A stretch of DNA of 64,000 bases from an uncultured Bacteroidota bacterium (GCA_903853805.1 CAINUN010000050.1:1-64000), one strand, 5' to 3'; positions 9,621 through 16,557 are shown, numbered from the stretch's first letter. The notes: generated by a model not told the origin, from the letters alone. Translations and numbers: made by a program.

Positions 9621-9662
9621 AACCAAAAAAATCCGTTTAAATATTATGCCAGATAAACGTAG
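9592..9662 (-). ncRNA. Candidate small RNA D
   Basis: A minus-strand unit of about 70 nt reads from a promoter module at 9665-9711. It has a 5' stem-loop (CGTTTA at 9654-9659 pairs with TAAACG at 9634-9639, as read on the RNA) and then a terminator (9-bp stem, U-run). No ORF is present. The -7 box CAATAATA (TATTATTG on this strand) has one mismatch, so this is the weakest of the four RNA candidates. The terminator could simply end the upstream minus-strand operon. Confidence 0.45.
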
Positions 9663-9664
9663 TG

Positions 9665-9711
9665 CAATAATAACTTGTACTAAGCCTCTAGAAAATAACT
9701 ATTGATAGTAA
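9665..9711 (-). promoter_or_regulatory. Operator-promoter module P2, reading leftwards
   Basis: In the minus direction the operator reads TTACTATCAATAGTTA (9696-9711). After 23 nt comes a -7-like box TATTATTG (9665-9672), one mismatch from TAnnTTTG. The operator starts 2 bp beyond the stop codon of the 9714-10796 gene, so it can only drive the 9592-9662 region. Confidence 0.5.
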
Positions 9712-9713
9712 CA

Positions 9714-10796
9714 TTAGTGTTTACTAACGATAAAACTTATTATATTATCTTCCTCTTTTATAGTAAAGTCTAATTCCATTAATGCACATAGTTTTTTAAC
9801 AAGGTATAACCCTATTCCTAAACCAGACATAGCCGATTCGGCATGGAATTTCTTAAATTGTTTAATGTTTGCAACATTCAAATTCAGTGGGCTTTTTACC
9901 TGATTAATGAAAGACAACTCAAAGCCTTGCCCACTCTTTCTTAATGTAATAATTGGACTAGAATCCCCTACGTGAAACTGTATCATGTTATCAATCAACT
10001 CATCAATAATGAGTCGAAGATGTTCACTACTACAGGTACAATCATCCACTTCTTCAGCAATTAATTTTACATGATCTAAATAATGCGTATTATGCATGTT
10101 AAGCTCATCCATAGACTTCACTAGTATATCATGAATATTATTGGATTCTGAAGTGGTTATTTGAATTTCGTTGTTAATATCATTGGCAAGCAATGAATAG
10201 GTTAGTAATTTCTTGGTATTGCGCAACATTCGCTGCCCGGAAACATATATTGAATCAATAAGGACTTTTAATTCAACTAAATGTTCTTCTGGAATTGACA
10301 TTTCCAACATGAAACCGGCAGATAATATGCCATTTAAAGGGGTAAGAAATTCGTGGTTAAAATTATTATTGAGCATTTCAAGCCACTTTTTGCCTACTTC
10401 ATTATTAATAACATTGTTCTCTGTTTCCTTTTTGAGTAATCTAGAATTTACCGCATCTAAAATAGTAGCTATTGAAAACGGCTTGGTTATATAGTCATCT
10501 GCACCAAGATTCATTCCTTTTCTTACATCTTGCTTTTCTGCAAAAGCGGTCAAAAAAATAAACGGTGTTCTTATGTATTTAGGATAGGTTCTAGCAACAT
10601 TTAAAATCTCATATCCATCGATATCGGGTAAATTAATATCGCAAAGAATGAGATCATATTCATTTTCTCGGATGCAATCAAGTGCGGCTCTACCATCAGA
10701 AGCCAAGGTAGCATTGAAGTTGTTTAGTTTCAACATATCCACCAAGCTATTGCCTATATTATATTCGTCTTCAACAATTAGTAAGTTATAATTCAT
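9714..10796 (-). CDS. Receiver-histidine kinase protein (REC-HisKA-HATPase), last gene of the H-NOX operon
   Basis: The 360-aa protein starts with a receiver domain (LLIVEDE, phosphoacceptor Asp53 in LILCDINLPDIDG, FLTAF, YITKPF). A kinase core follows with an H-box variant (FNHEFLTPLNG), N-box (ELIDNMIQF) and G2 box (GLGIGLYLVKK). The usual DxGxG loop (G1) is replaced by SFINQVKSPLNL, so ATP turnover may be weak or lost. A receiver joined to a kinase-like core suggests a phospho-relay switch or a phosphatase rather than a plain sensor. It starts 3 bp after the HNOBA kinase and ends the operon. Confidence 0.85.
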   Translation of the reverse strand: MNYNLLIVEDEYNIGNSLVDMLKLNNFNATLASDGRAALDCIRENEYDLILCDINLPDIDGYEILNVARTYPKYIRTPFIFLTAFAEKQDVRKGMNLGADDYITKPFSIATILDAVNSRLLKKETENNVINNEVGKKWLEMLNNNFNHEFLTPLNGILSAGFMLEMSIPEEHLVELKVLIDSIYVSGQRMLRNTKKLLTYSLLANDINNEIQITTSESNNIHDILVKSMDELNMHNTHYLDHVKLIAEEVDDCTCSSEHLRLIIDELIDNMIQFHVGDSSPIITLRKSGQGFELSFINQVKSPLNLNVANIKQFKKFHAESAMSGLGIGLYLVKKLCALMELDFTIKEEDNIISFIVSKH

Positions 10797-10799
10797 AAT

Positions 10800-13199
10800 T
10801 TAATCGCAGCTAAGAAGTTTTTTGGAATTATTTATAAAAGGAATTTTTAAGGTGAATGTTGAGCCAATATTTATTTGGCTATCAATATGTATCAGCCCTC
10901 CATGTGCTTTAGTTATGTAATCAGTCAGCATAAGACCAATGCCTGTCCCTTGTATTCTAGCAGCATTACTACATCTAAAAAAACTAGTAAAAACTTGATT
11001 CATTTCATCCGGTGGTATGCCTATACCAAAGTCTTGAACTTCAATAATGACACAATCTTTATCTTTTTGCAAATTTAATATTGGGCTTGTTTTCCCTGAT
11101 GAGTACTTAAATGCATTATTGAGTATATTGATTATTGCATGTTTCAACATTCTTTTACAAAAATACACATCAATTTTTTCATCGCTTGTATGAACCGTTA
11201 GTTCTCTTCCATCTGAAAATGGACTAAATAAATCTGTTACAATTTCCTTGATATAGGCTACAATATTTCCCTGCTGAAATACAAAAGCCTCTACCCCCTC
11301 CTCTATCCTACCCACTACGGTAAGTTCTGTAAGCGTTTGGTTCATTCTTTGCACTTCTTTGATGATTCTATTGAGGTAAATATCATAATCATTGGTTGTT
11401 GAAGAAGCTTGTGCATCTCTTTTAAGAATTAACTGCAGCAATTCTGAATTTGTCATAATTGCTGCTAAAGGGGTTCTTAACTCATGGGAAGTAATTCGGA
11501 TGAATCGGGTTTTGAGTTCATTTAAATCCTTTTCTTTTTCGAATAAGTTTTCAAGGCTTTTTTCTCTCAAAACCATTTCCGTAATATCTTTATATTGCCA
11601 AAGATGCCCTAAATAGTTTTGCTCATGAAAAATTGGAATATAATCTCTTGAAAAAATACGCCCATCATTCATCTCTAATAGGTGACCAATATGTGTTGTT
11701 TTGTTTTTAAGATTAATTTCAATGTCTTCTATGAATTTATCGGGATTTTTAAATAGTGATTTTGACTGTTCAGACGCATTCTTACAATCCATACCAATTA
11801 ATGCAATTGGTTTTACAGGTATATTAAATATTCTACAAAACTCATCGTTTACAATAGCAATTTTCCTACTACTATCTTCCACCAAAATACCGGTTTGGAG
11901 ATTTTCAATTAATTTAGTAAGTCGGTTAGTGGTAGTTAATGCTTCTAATTCAAGGGTTCTTAGTACTGTAATATCAGAAATTGTCCCTACAATTTTAAGA
12001 GGAGTTCCACCGGCAGAAAATTCGAATGCTTTACCACGAGAAAGGATGTGTTTTTCATTGCCAAATTTGTCCCTAATTTGATAATCTTGTATGAAAACAG
12101 AGTTATTCTTAGTTAAACTAAAAAACTTTCGTGTACCCTCTTCAAAATCATGATGATCTACATTATTCTGAAAAGTTGTTTCATCAAAAACCTCACCATC
12201 ATCATATCCGAATATTTTTTTGTAGGCGTTGGAAAAGAAATACTCAATAGATAAATTTTTACCAGTCATTACTTTCCAAACCCCATCACCTGAAGCTTCA
12301 AAAGCATAATCTAGTAGTTTTTTACTCTCTAATAGTTCTTGTTCAATTTTCTTTCTTTCACTAATATCTTCCTCAATTGAAAAATACCGTATCACATTAC
12401 CATCTTCATCAAATATTGGTTGAATTTGAACTTTTGCCCAATGATGACTTCCATCTTTGTGGTAATTAATGACTTCAATGGTTCTGTTTTGTTTTCTTCT
12501 AATTGCATCTAGTACTTCATAATTAGATTGTTCTGTTGTTAAAGGACCAGATAAAAAATCATTAGGCACTTTACCTACAATTTCTTTTAGAGAATAACCA
12601 TATGTCTTTTCAAAACCTTTATTTACCCATTCAATTTCATTTTCTTTATTGGTAATTATCACTGCATTGGTAGTTTCTTCAGCAATGAGTGAAAGTTTTT
12701 CTAATTCTGATTTTTGTTTTTTATAGATTTCCAATACACTTAATATATCGTTTATTGACAACTTGTGTGTATGAATAAGATTTAAATAATCAAACGTTGG
12801 ATCTAGTGAACCTAACTGTTTATAGTCAATACCTGAAAGATGAAACTCCTCAATGGAATGAAACCATGGAAAACCAGCAAACAAATAAGTATTGCTAGAT
12901 TGATTATAGTAAATATTACCTCTCAGGATAAAATTTTCTTTTGACTTAAATTTAATTAAAAAATTAGCGTTTTTATTTTCATTAATTAATTCGATTAAAG
13001 GGATACCTTCTGAATAAGGTCTGATTATTTCGAATACATTGTGGAATTTTTTTCCATTAATTTGACCAATATTTTGACCAATGGAATTGCCATAAGATAC
13101 AATCTCAAGTTCTTGATTAAAGGAGAAGTAGAAAGGGAATAATTGCTCAAAAACATCAAAGTCAAGGTAATTAGTTTTCATAGGACGCGTATTTACCAT
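10800..13199 (-). CDS. HNOBA-PAS sensor histidine kinase, partner of H-NOX
   Basis: The first ~155 residues (FEQLFPFYFSFNQELEIVSYG, then LFAGFPWFHSIEEFHLSGID and a coiled segment) match the haem-NO-binding-associated (HNOBA) domain, which accompanies H-NOX proteins. Three PAS-like domains follow (about 165-285, 290-415, 425-545), then HisKA with SHELRTPLAAI near residue 570, and HATPase (NILNNAFKYSSGK, DFGIGIPPDE, GTGIGLMLTDY). There is no transmembrane segment, so it should act in the cytoplasm. NO bound to H-NOX is known to control partner kinases in other bacteria; here this is inferred from the adjacent genes and HNOBA. It overlaps the H-NOX gene by 7 bp if it starts at 13199. A start at 13181 (MKTNYLDFDVF) is equally possible. 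Confidence 0.87.
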   Translation of the reverse strand: MVNTRPMKTNYLDFDVFEQLFPFYFSFNQELEIVSYGNSIGQNIGQINGKKFHNVFEIIRPYSEGIPLIELINENKNANFLIKFKSKENFILRGNIYYNQSSNTYLFAGFPWFHSIEEFHLSGIDYKQLGSLDPTFDYLNLIHTHKLSINDILSVLEIYKKQKSELEKLSLIAEETTNAVIITNKENEIEWVNKGFEKTYGYSLKEIVGKVPNDFLSGPLTTEQSNYEVLDAIRRKQNRTIEVINYHKDGSHHWAKVQIQPIFDEDGNVIRYFSIEEDISERKKIEQELLESKKLLDYAFEASGDGVWKVMTGKNLSIEYFFSNAYKKIFGYDDGEVFDETTFQNNVDHHDFEEGTRKFFSLTKNNSVFIQDYQIRDKFGNEKHILSRGKAFEFSAGGTPLKIVGTISDITVLRTLELEALTTTNRLTKLIENLQTGILVEDSSRKIAIVNDEFCRIFNIPVKPIALIGMDCKNASEQSKSLFKNPDKFIEDIEINLKNKTTHIGHLLEMNDGRIFSRDYIPIFHEQNYLGHLWQYKDITEMVLREKSLENLFEKEKDLNELKTRFIRITSHELRTPLAAIMTNSELLQLILKRDAQASSTTNDYDIYLNRIIKEVQRMNQTLTELTVVGRIEEGVEAFVFQQGNIVAYIKEIVTDLFSPFSDGRELTVHTSDEKIDVYFCKRMLKHAIINILNNAFKYSSGKTSPILNLQKDKDCVIIEVQDFGIGIPPDEMNQVFTSFFRCSNAARIQGTGIGLMLTDYITKAHGGLIHIDSQINIGSTFTLKIPFINNSKKLLSCD

Positions 13200-13735
13200 G
13201 ACAATTTAAATAGTTCGTGGTACTTTCCATTTTCAAAAGAGTTCATCTTTTCAATATTCATTTCAATTGAAAACCTTTTGCCAACACCTTTTAATAACCC
13301 TACCATAAACTCCATTAAGCCAGATCGAGTACTAATATAATGAAAAACCATCGCATTGTCTTCAATGTTGGTTACTTCAAAAATGGGTGGCGTCATTTTA
13401 GGATACATAAGAATGACCTTGTTGTGGAAATCAACTAGATTAATCAAGAAATCCTTTACATTATCCCCTAGGGTTTTCAACATCACGCCATAGTTTTTTT
13501 CTGCTGTATGCAAAACCCAAAATTCACCAAATGCATTTAAAAACTGATCTAATGGTGTCTGTGATAATTCGGCAGCATGAACCACTAAACTAAACGTTAA
13601 TTCATCGGAATAAGGTTCAGTATTTAAAAAGAAGTCAATGTCTGTATTGCTTTTTTTGAGCACTTTATTCCAGGTTTCAACACCATAGTTGGATGCAACA
13701 AATTCTTTGAGTGAATTATTAACAAGTCCGTACAT
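13193..13735 (-). CDS. H-NOX haem nitric-oxide sensor
   Basis: The 180-aa protein is a full-length H-NOX (HNOB) domain. It starts MYGLVNNSLKEFVASNYG, like the soluble guanylate cyclase haem domain. His104 (LVDFHNKV) is the expected proximal haem ligand, Pro117 lies in YPKMTPPIF, and Tyr133-x-Ser135-x-Arg137 (YISTR) is the conserved haem-propionate motif. No Tyr is seen in SGLMEFMVGLLKG, the segment matching Tyr140 of the oxygen-binding Thermoanaerobacter protein, so NO selectivity is likely. That last point is inferred. It is third in an operon with two response regulators and an HNOBA kinase, with 3 bp to the receiver gene upstream. Confidence 0.93.
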   Translation of the reverse strand: MYGLVNNSLKEFVASNYGVETWNKVLKKSNTDIDFFLNTEPYSDELTFSLVVHAAELSQTPLDQFLNAFGEFWVLHTAEKNYGVMLKTLGDNVKDFLINLVDFHNKVILMYPKMTPPIFEVTNIEDNAMVFHYISTRSGLMEFMVGLLKGVGKRFSIEMNIEKMNSFENGKYHELFKLSW

Positions 13736-13738
13736 GTA

Positions 13739-14107
13739 TTATGATGTTAAAGTTAGCAATTTAGGTAAATCAATAGGTTTGCTTAAGTATGCCTTTATCA
13801 ACCCAGTGTTAATCTCTCTATGTTTTTTTTCCATTTCAAAACTTATTTTATCAACTGTAGAAATAATAATCACTTCAGGTTTAAGATTTTTATAAGTTTC
13901 GTTATTTGATAACTCTTGCAAAAATTCGTAACCATTCATTACAGGCATATTCAAATCCAATAATACCAATGAAATATCTTGGTTTTCCATTAGTACATTA
14001 AGTGCAATTGCACCATTTTCAGCAATAAGGGTTTTATATCCATGTAGTTCTAAAAAACTTTTAAGAATAAAACAATTCAACCTCTCATCTTCTACAATTA
14101 AAATCAT
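13739..14107 (-). CDS. Stand-alone receiver domain protein
   Basis: The 122-aa protein is a single CheY-like receiver: acidic pocket VEDE, phosphoacceptor Asp51 (LVLLDLNMPVMNG), IIIST in place of the usual Thr motif, and YLSKPID with the conserved Lys. There is no output domain. It could carry phosphate between the HNOBA kinase and other proteins, or compete for it; NO-signalling branches in Shewanella and Vibrio also include receiver-only proteins. It overlaps the NarL-type regulator by 4 bp (ATGA), so translation is probably coupled. Confidence 0.88.
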   Translation of the reverse strand: MILIVEDERLNCFILKSFLELHGYKTLIAENGAIALNVLMENQDISLVLLDLNMPVMNGYEFLQELSNNETYKNLKPEVIIISTVDKISFEMEKKHREINTGLIKAYLSKPIDLPKLLTLTS

Positions 14108-14754
14108 ATGTTTTCATTAAATTTAAAATTAATCAAATCATACTTGTTGTTTATGTTTAACTTTTTATACGAATTTTTTATGTGTTGATTAACCGTATGA
14201 TAGGAGATATCCAATATTGAAGAAATTTCTTTGTAACTATATCCTTGTTGTAATAAATCAACCACTCTTTTTTCTCTTGCAGATAATAATTCCAGGCGAA
14301 TATTAAATAGGTTAAACTTCTTTTTGTTCAACACTTTCATTAACTTTTGAGTCAATTCAAAGGATAAATAGTGCCCTTTTTCATTTACAATTTCAATGGT
14401 GTCAATTAATGTCGACATACTAAAAGGTTTTAGTAAATAACCAACTGCACCATTTTCAATGGACTTCATCAAGATATTATCATTCTCATCTCCTGTCAAA
14501 ATTAACACCTTTGCACTTGGGAAATATTTCTGTATTTGGGAAATATTTTCAATACTTATTCCATCTCTTAAATGAACATCGAGTAGTATAATATCTACAG
14601 GGGAATTAATTGACCCCTCGGTGAGTTCAGCGTATCTTGAAATAGCAAATGAAACTACAATATTCTCTCTTGTTTTTAAGTAGTCGCAAATTGAATCCCT
14701 TAGAATGATGTTGTCTTCTAAGATACCAATGTGAATCAAATTATTTCTGGTCAT
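14104..14754 (-). CDS. NarL/LuxR-type response regulator, first gene of the H-NOX operon
   Basis: The 216-aa protein has a receiver (ILEDN; Asp59 in DIILLDVHLRDG; ILTGDEN; LLKPF) and a C-terminal LuxR-type helix-turn-helix (LSAREKRVVDLLQQGYSYKEISSILDISYHTVNQHIKN). It is a paralogue of the divergent 15056-15730 regulator. Both are preceded by the shared dyad, so autoregulation is likely. NarL-family proteins bind two heptamers spaced by 2 bp, the same layout as the 16-bp dyad. I therefore propose this protein and/or its paralogue as the binder. The shared dyad is seen; the binder is inferred. Confidence 0.9.
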   Translation of the reverse strand: MTRNNLIHIGILEDNIILRDSICDYLKTRENIVVSFAISRYAELTEGSINSPVDIILLDVHLRDGISIENISQIQKYFPSAKVLILTGDENDNILMKSIENGAVGYLLKPFSMSTLIDTIEIVNEKGHYLSFELTQKLMKVLNKKKFNLFNIRLELLSAREKRVVDLLQQGYSYKEISSILDISYHTVNQHIKNSYKKLNINNKYDLINFKFNENI

Positions 14755-14798
14755 TTGTTTTTGTTATTTATTGTATATACGACTTGATGCTATTAGTG

Positions 14799-14844
14799 CA
14801 AAATTATAGCTACCTACCTCCTAAAAAATAACTATTGTTAGTTA
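14799..14844 (-). promoter_or_regulatory. Operator-promoter module P3 of the H-NOX operon
   Basis: In the minus direction: operator TAACTAACAATAGTTA (14829-14844, perfect 6-4-6 dyad), 22 nt, then -7 box TAATTTTG (14799-14806), which fits TAnnTTTG. The operator is identical, base for base, to that of module P5. A further TGGGTAATTA lies at 14864-14873. Confidence 0.78.
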
Positions 14845-14998
14845 CTGCCCAACCAATAACATATGGGTAATTAGACCTTCTACATAAAGCTGATAATATA
14901 GGTCGTATAAACGTTGATAAATACCATGAGATTTTTAATCATTTATTGGATGTAAAACAATTTTCACTTCACATAAATCAAAACACAATACCAATAAA

Positions 14999-15045
14999 TA
15001 CCTTAGAATAGTTATTGTTCAGTATTATAAATGTACCAAAATTTG
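14999..15045 (+). promoter_or_regulatory. Operator-promoter module P4 of the second NarL-type regulator
   Basis: TACCTTAGAATAGTTA (14999-15014) has the invariant promoter-side half ATAGTTA and a degenerate distal half. After 23 nt comes AAAATTTG (15038-15045), one mismatch from TAnnTTTG. The ATG is at 15056, so the leader is very short. Confidence 0.6.
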
Positions 15046-15055
15046 TAGAAAAAAT

Positions 15056-15730
15056 ATGAATCTGTCAGAAACCCAAAAGAAAATTAATATTGGTATCCTT
15101 GAAGATGACTATTCATTTAGAGAATCCCTCTCAAAATACTTAACATCAACTGAACGATTTGAAGTGAAATTTGGTCTTTTAAGTTTAACCGAATTATTAC
15201 TAAAAGGATATGATTCTCAGTTTGTAGATATCGTACTATTGGACCTACACCTTAAGGATGGATTATGTATTAATAACATAATAAGTATTCACAAAATATT
15301 CCCGTTTTCAAAAATAATAATACTAACGGGCGATGATGATGAAATGAATATATTAAATGCAATTGAAAATGGAGCGAATGGCTTTGTAAACAAACCATTA
15401 AGTATGAATAAATTGATTGAAATTATCATGAAGGTTTATGAATATACTGTATATTTTGAGACAGAACAAGTATACAATTTGGTAAAATTATTAAAAAGGA
15501 GAAAGTTAGAGTTTTTAAACAACACAGCTTTAAATTTAACATTAAAACAAAGACAGGTATTGAAGTTTCTTAGATTAGGTAAAAGCCAGAAGGAAATTGC
15601 AGAAGCAATGAACATTTCAAACGGGTCTGTCAATCAGCACATTAAAAATTTATACAGAAAGAATAATATAGATTCTAAGTCTAGTGTGATGGATTTATTG
15701 GATATCATTTCATTGCAGGAAGCGAGATAA
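15056..15730 (+). CDS. NarL/LuxR-type response regulator, paralogue of the H-NOX operon regulator
   Basis: The 224-aa protein has a receiver (ILEDDYS; Asp63 in DIVLLDLHLKDG; ILTGDDDE; VNKPLS) and a LuxR-type helix-turn-helix (LTLKQRQVLKFLRLGKSQKEIAEAMNISNGSVNQHIKNLYRK). It shares domain order, length and many residues with the divergent regulator at 14104-14754, pointing to duplication. It is monocistronic: its TAA stop is the first codon of the next operator (15728). No cognate kinase is attached; the TPR-kinase and giant hybrid kinases nearby are candidates. Confidence 0.9.
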   Translation: MNLSETQKKINIGILEDDYSFRESLSKYLTSTERFEVKFGLLSLTELLLKGYDSQFVDIVLLDLHLKDGLCINNIISIHKIFPFSKIIILTGDDDEMNILNAIENGANGFVNKPLSMNKLIEIIMKVYEYTVYFETEQVYNLVKLLKRRKLEFLNNTALNLTLKQRQVLKFLRLGKSQKEIAEAMNISNGSVNQHIKNLYRKNNIDSKSSVMDLLDIISLQEAR

Positions 15731-15773
15731 CTAACAATAGTTATTTAATATAATCAATAATACAATAATTTTG
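15728..15773 (+). promoter_or_regulatory. Operator-promoter module P5 of small RNA A
   Basis: Perfect dyad TAACTAACAATAGTTA (15728-15743), 22 nt, then -7 box TAATTTTG (15766-15773). It begins on the stop codon of the regulator gene, so its target must be the noncoding unit downstream. Confidence 0.75.
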
Positions 15774-15775
15774 CC

Positions 15776-15862
15776 CCTCATGTTTAAAATTATTTAGGGC
15801 TTTATTCTTATTGCTTTAAATATTTTGTGAGAAAAAAAACTGCCCAATAGGGCAGTTTTTTT
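15776..15862 (+). ncRNA. Candidate small RNA A (~85 nt)
   Basis: The unit runs from just after the P5 -7 box to a strong terminator. Near the predicted 5' end CCCT (15775-15778) can pair with AGGG (15796-15799). No ORF of note is present. The terminator could also serve the upstream regulator gene. The transcript is inferred from promoter, operator and terminator signals, and the start is approximate. Confidence 0.62.
15832..15862 (+). terminator. Intrinsic terminator of RNA A
   Basis: ACTGCCC (15839-15845), loop AATA, GGGCAGT (15850-15856), then seven T. Flanking A and T runs lengthen the stem, and it may act in both directions. Confidence 0.88.
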
Positions 15863-15880
15863 CTATTGATAAACACAATA

Positions 15881-15926
15881 CCACTAATGATAGTTATTGT
15901 CTATAAAAAATATGGAAATATCTTTG
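15881..15926 (+). promoter_or_regulatory. Operator-promoter module P6 of small RNA B
   Basis: Operator CCACTAATGATAGTTA (15881-15896), 22 nt, -7 box TATCTTTG (15919-15926), exact to TAnnTTTG. ATTG at 15896-15899 sits exactly 19 nt before the -7 box, one base off the TTTG -33 box. The operator therefore abuts the -33 position, where an activator could touch RNA polymerase. Confidence 0.75.
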
Positions 15927-15929
15927 CAA

Positions 15930-16101
15930 ATAGTAAATTCTATTTATAAGAAATAATCTTTAAAATAGCAGGTAATGAAAAATTATCCTGAAGTAGTAAC
16001 TGATAATATGCTCATAGGAACAATAAGTTACTGAAGGATTTCTTTAATGAATGGGGCCACGTTAAAGAGTAGAGGTCTTGTCTATACAAGACCTTTTTTT
16101 T
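15930..16101 (+). ncRNA. Candidate small RNA B (~170 nt, three stem-loops)
   Basis: Between promoter P6 and a strong terminator lies a transcript with three paired elements. The first combines ATCCT with AGGAT (15985-15989, 16035-16039) and AGTAACT with AGTTACT (15995-16001, 16026-16032). The second pairs TCTTTAA with TTAAAGA (16041-16047, 16062-16068). The third is the terminator. A 19-codon frame (15975-16034, MKNYPEVVTDNMLIGTISY) lies inside the first hairpin, so a dual-function RNA or peptide is possible, though the pairing favours RNA. The transcript is inferred from these signals. Confidence 0.7.
16073..16101 (+). terminator. Intrinsic terminator of RNA B
   Basis: AGGTCTTGT (16073-16081), loop CTAT, ACAAGACCT (16086-16094), then a T8 run: a 9-bp perfect stem. 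Confidence 0.93.
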
Positions 16102-16187
16102 ATGTAAATAACTGTTGTCTTTTAATTTTTTAGGAAGAGCAAAATATTTTTCAGTTACTGCAAATGTTTTTAAAAAAAACTTTAGAA

Positions 16188-16246
16188 AATACCTAATAAT
16201 AGGTATTGTTTTTGTTTTGATGTTTCAATCTTACCGGTTACCTTTG
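16188..16246 (+). promoter_or_regulatory. Operator-promoter module P7 of small RNA C
   Basis: A perfect 8-4-8 dyad, AATACCTAATAATAGGTATT (16188-16207), is a C/G variant of the shared operator. TTTG (16216-16219), 19 nt, TACCTTTG (16239-16246) then match the Bacteroidota consensus promoter exactly. The dyad lies about 11 bp (one helical turn) further upstream than in the other modules, which keeps it on the same DNA face. Confidence 0.8.
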
Positions 16247-16249
16247 CCT

Positions 16250-16442
16250 AAGTTTTTTGATGTTTTTAGAGTTTAGTGTAAATAAGAATCGTTGATGTCC
16301 ATCTTCATTTCTTCTTTACCCAATTGATTTACACTAATTCCTTTCAATTGATTTAATAAATTGATTTAAAAACATTTATTCCTTTTTCTCCATTCTCTCC
16401 TTATATAATCTGGGGGCTTTTCCAAGCCCCCTTTGCTTTTTT
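16250..16442 (+). ncRNA. Candidate small RNA C (~190 nt)
   Basis: This unit follows the best promoter in the region and ends at a strong terminator. TTAGTGTAAAT (16273-16283) pairs perfectly with ATTTACACTAA (16327-16337), closing a loop of about 43 nt that is C/U-rich and probably single-stranded. AATTGATTTA occurs three times (16322, 16346, 16359). A second C/U-rich stretch (16380-16410) precedes the terminator. No ORF longer than 11 codons was noticed. C/U-rich loops could pair with purine-rich mRNA leaders; that is speculation. Confidence 0.7.
16412..16442 (+). terminator. Intrinsic terminator of RNA C
   Basis: GGGGGCTT, loop TTCC, AAGCCCCC (16412-16431), followed by TTTGCTTTTTT. Confidence 0.93.
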
Positions 16443-16557
16443 AATCATCAATAGATTTATAACTTTTCAGCTAAAAGGCTATCCTACTGATAGACACCGG
16501 TTGAGGATATTCTAACAAAAAATTGCCTCAATATTTTTTCTATAGTAAGGCTGTCAA

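Noticed and set aside
9551-9713. Terminator for the TPR-kinase on the plus strand at 9599-9620
   Set aside because: A T run follows the hairpin only on the minus strand.
15975-16034. 19-codon peptide gene
   Set aside because: Not listed as a CDS because it lies inside a stable hairpin and has no family support; kept as a possibility under RNA B.
16109-16124. Half-site TAACTGTTGTCTTTTA after RNA B
   Set aside because: Only one arm matches and no promoter lies at the right spacing.
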